From Vallitaleaceae bacterium (GTDB lineage: Bacteria; Bacillota; Clostridia; Lachnospirales; Vallitaleaceae), in contig JANQFZ010000035.1 in assembly GCA_028277605.1 (NCBI GenBank), forward strand, positions 1 to 55,033: a stretch of DNA of 55,033 bases. Reading direction: 5' to 3'. The notes beneath the pieces were generated by a model. That model saw only the letters and a list, made by a program, of their open reading frames with translations. It had not been told where the DNA came from and ran no database searches. Below, one piece after another: positions 54,214 through 55,033 of the stretch; position 1 is the stretch's first letter, and the number at the start of each line of letters is the position of its first letter. Both the position numbers and the translations under genes were made by a program.

Positions 54214-55033
54214 GAGACTGTCATAGAAAGTGTGTAAAAAATTTCCAACCTGGCTAAAATCTAAATAAAAAGCTAGGAAGGAGATTTTTTATTATGGCAA
54301 GTAATCTTATTAGTAAAGAACAAGCACAGGCAATTATAGAGAACAATGATATTAAAACATCACAGGATATTATGGGAGCTTTAAAAACCATGTTTAAGGA
54401 TGTTCTTCAGGAAATGCTTGAAAAAGAAATGGATGATACTTTAGGCTATGAGAGATATAATCATGAACAACCTAAAACAAATTATCGCAACGGCTACTCC
54501 CATAAGAAGGTACGCTCATCTCTGGGTGAAATTGATATTGATGTACCAAGAGATCGAAATGCCGAGTTTGAACCTAAAATTATTCCTGAACGTAAGAAAG
54601 ATATTTCAGATATTGAGAAACAAATCATTAGTCTTTATGGAAGAGGTATGTCAACAAGGGATATCCATGATCAGATGCAAGAACTATACGGTATTAATGT
54701 ATCAGCAGATATGGTTAGTCGAATTACTGATAAGCTTATACCTCGTATTAAAGAATGGCAAGAAAGACCTTTAGAGACAATATATCCATTCATTTTTATG
54801 GATGCCATTCATTTCAAGGTCAGAACGGAAGGACGTGTTATCAATCGCGCAGCTTATGTTATTATTGGTGTAAACCTAGATGGTATGAAAGATGTCTTAG
54901 GTATCTGGATTGGTGAAAATGAAAGCTCTAAATTCTGGCTGAATATCCTTAATCAACTTTACTCAAGAGGGGTAAAAGATGTTCTAATATTCTCTGTAGA
55001 TGGGCTTACAGGCATGAAAGAAGCTATACAGAC
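54214..55033 (+). mobile_element. IS256-family insertion sequence (left part)
   Basis: GAGACTGTCATAGAAAGTGT from 54214 is the terminal inverted repeat type of IS256-like elements, followed 60 bases later by the transposase gene. The right end is outside the window. It was inserted about 40 bases from the IS30 remnant. Confidence 0.8.
54294..55033 (+). CDS. IS256-family (mutator type) transposase, partial
   Basis: 246 residues are visible, about 60% of the usual 400; the frame is open at the window edge. YNHEQPKTNYRNGYSHKKVR and GEIDIDVPRDRNAEFEPKII are the N-terminal signature; LYGRGMSTRDIHDQMQELYG follows. The first catalytic Asp is in FIFMDAIHFKVR and the second Asp in FSVDGLTGMKEAI. The third (Glu) lies beyond the window. 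AAGGAG lies 11 bases before the ATG. The visible part shows no defect. Confidence 0.92.
   Translation, partial: MASNLISKEQAQAIIENNDIKTSQDIMGALKTMFKDVLQEMLEKEMDDTLGYERYNHEQPKTNYRNGYSHKKVRSSLGEIDIDVPRDRNAEFEPKIIPERKKDISDIEKQIISLYGRGMSTRDIHDQMQELYGINVSADMVSRITDKLIPRIKEWQERPLETIYPFIFMDAIHFKVRTEGRVINRAAYVIIGVNLDGMKDVLGIWIGENESSKFWLNILNQLYSRGVKDVLIFSVDGLTGMKEAIQ

Noticed and set aside
54448..54774. 108-codon plus-strand ORF inside the IS256 transposase
   Set aside because: It is an out-of-frame shadow; the frame from 54294 carries the IS256 signature and ribosome site.

Overview
The window looks like chromosomal DNA of a low-GC, anaerobic, Gram-positive bacterium of the class Clostridia. The support is the strongly AT-biased intergenic DNA, AGGAGG-type ribosome binding sites, a lysine riboswitch, a CIRCE element, SLH-domain surface anchoring, RACo-type corrinoid activation, YerC/TrpR, and an M18 aminopeptidase. 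No rRNA, tRNA, CRISPR array or phage block was seen. The species cannot be named from the sequence alone.

Layout. 1-3.8 kb: the end of an unidentified ORF, a YerC/TrpR-like regulator, and a three-gene NMT1/THI5-type ABC importer. 4-10 kb: M18 aminopeptidase and 3-methyladenine glycosylase on the minus strand; a small DUF5721-like protein and htpG on the plus strand, with a perfect CIRCE operator and promoter before htpG; then two half-size chromate transporters. 10.3-16.4 kb: one giant secreted, SLH-anchored GH13 amylopullulanase with two LacI-type operator palindromes upstream. 16.8-19.1 kb: lysine riboswitch and terminator, a deleted ghost of asd, then dapA and dapB. 19.4-19.8 kb: a decayed GH130 phosphorylase. 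20-28.6 kb: secreted proteins of unknown function, a corrinoid adenosyltransferase, a two-OB-fold SSB-like protein, tandem DnaA boxes, an ABC-F ATPase and a candidate structured ncRNA. 28.8-33.2 kb: a LytTR regulator, a small membrane protein, and an FtsX-type ABC exporter. 33.5-38 kb: an AraC regulator with a sensor-only paralogue and a Cys-nucleophile alpha/beta hydrolase, then a second hydrolase and a CE4 deacetylase. 38-40.7 kb: a truncated radical SAM gene, a MetH-activation-like protein and a RACo-type activator.

The most distinctive region is a minus-strand nonribosomal peptide cluster at 40.9-53.0 kb. From one good promoter the order is: asparagine-synthetase-like amidotransferase, SDR, MFS exporter, a five-domain NRPS (A-T-C-T-C), a HisC-like aminotransferase, and, beyond a decayed IS110 transposase, a compact free-standing adenylation domain. 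The second carrier domain of the NRPS has no adenylation domain in cis, so the free-standing enzyme is the obvious candidate to load it. There is no thioesterase; the chain ends in a condensation domain with an intact HHxxxDG motif, which suggests release by condensation with a free nucleophile. I do not recognise the product.

The right edge is a graveyard of mobile DNA: an internally deleted IS30-family element with inverted repeats and an 11-bp flanking direct repeat, then an apparently intact IS256-family element that runs off the window. Gene decay is a recurring theme: asd, GH130, radical SAM, IS110 and IS30 remnants all sit beside intact genes.
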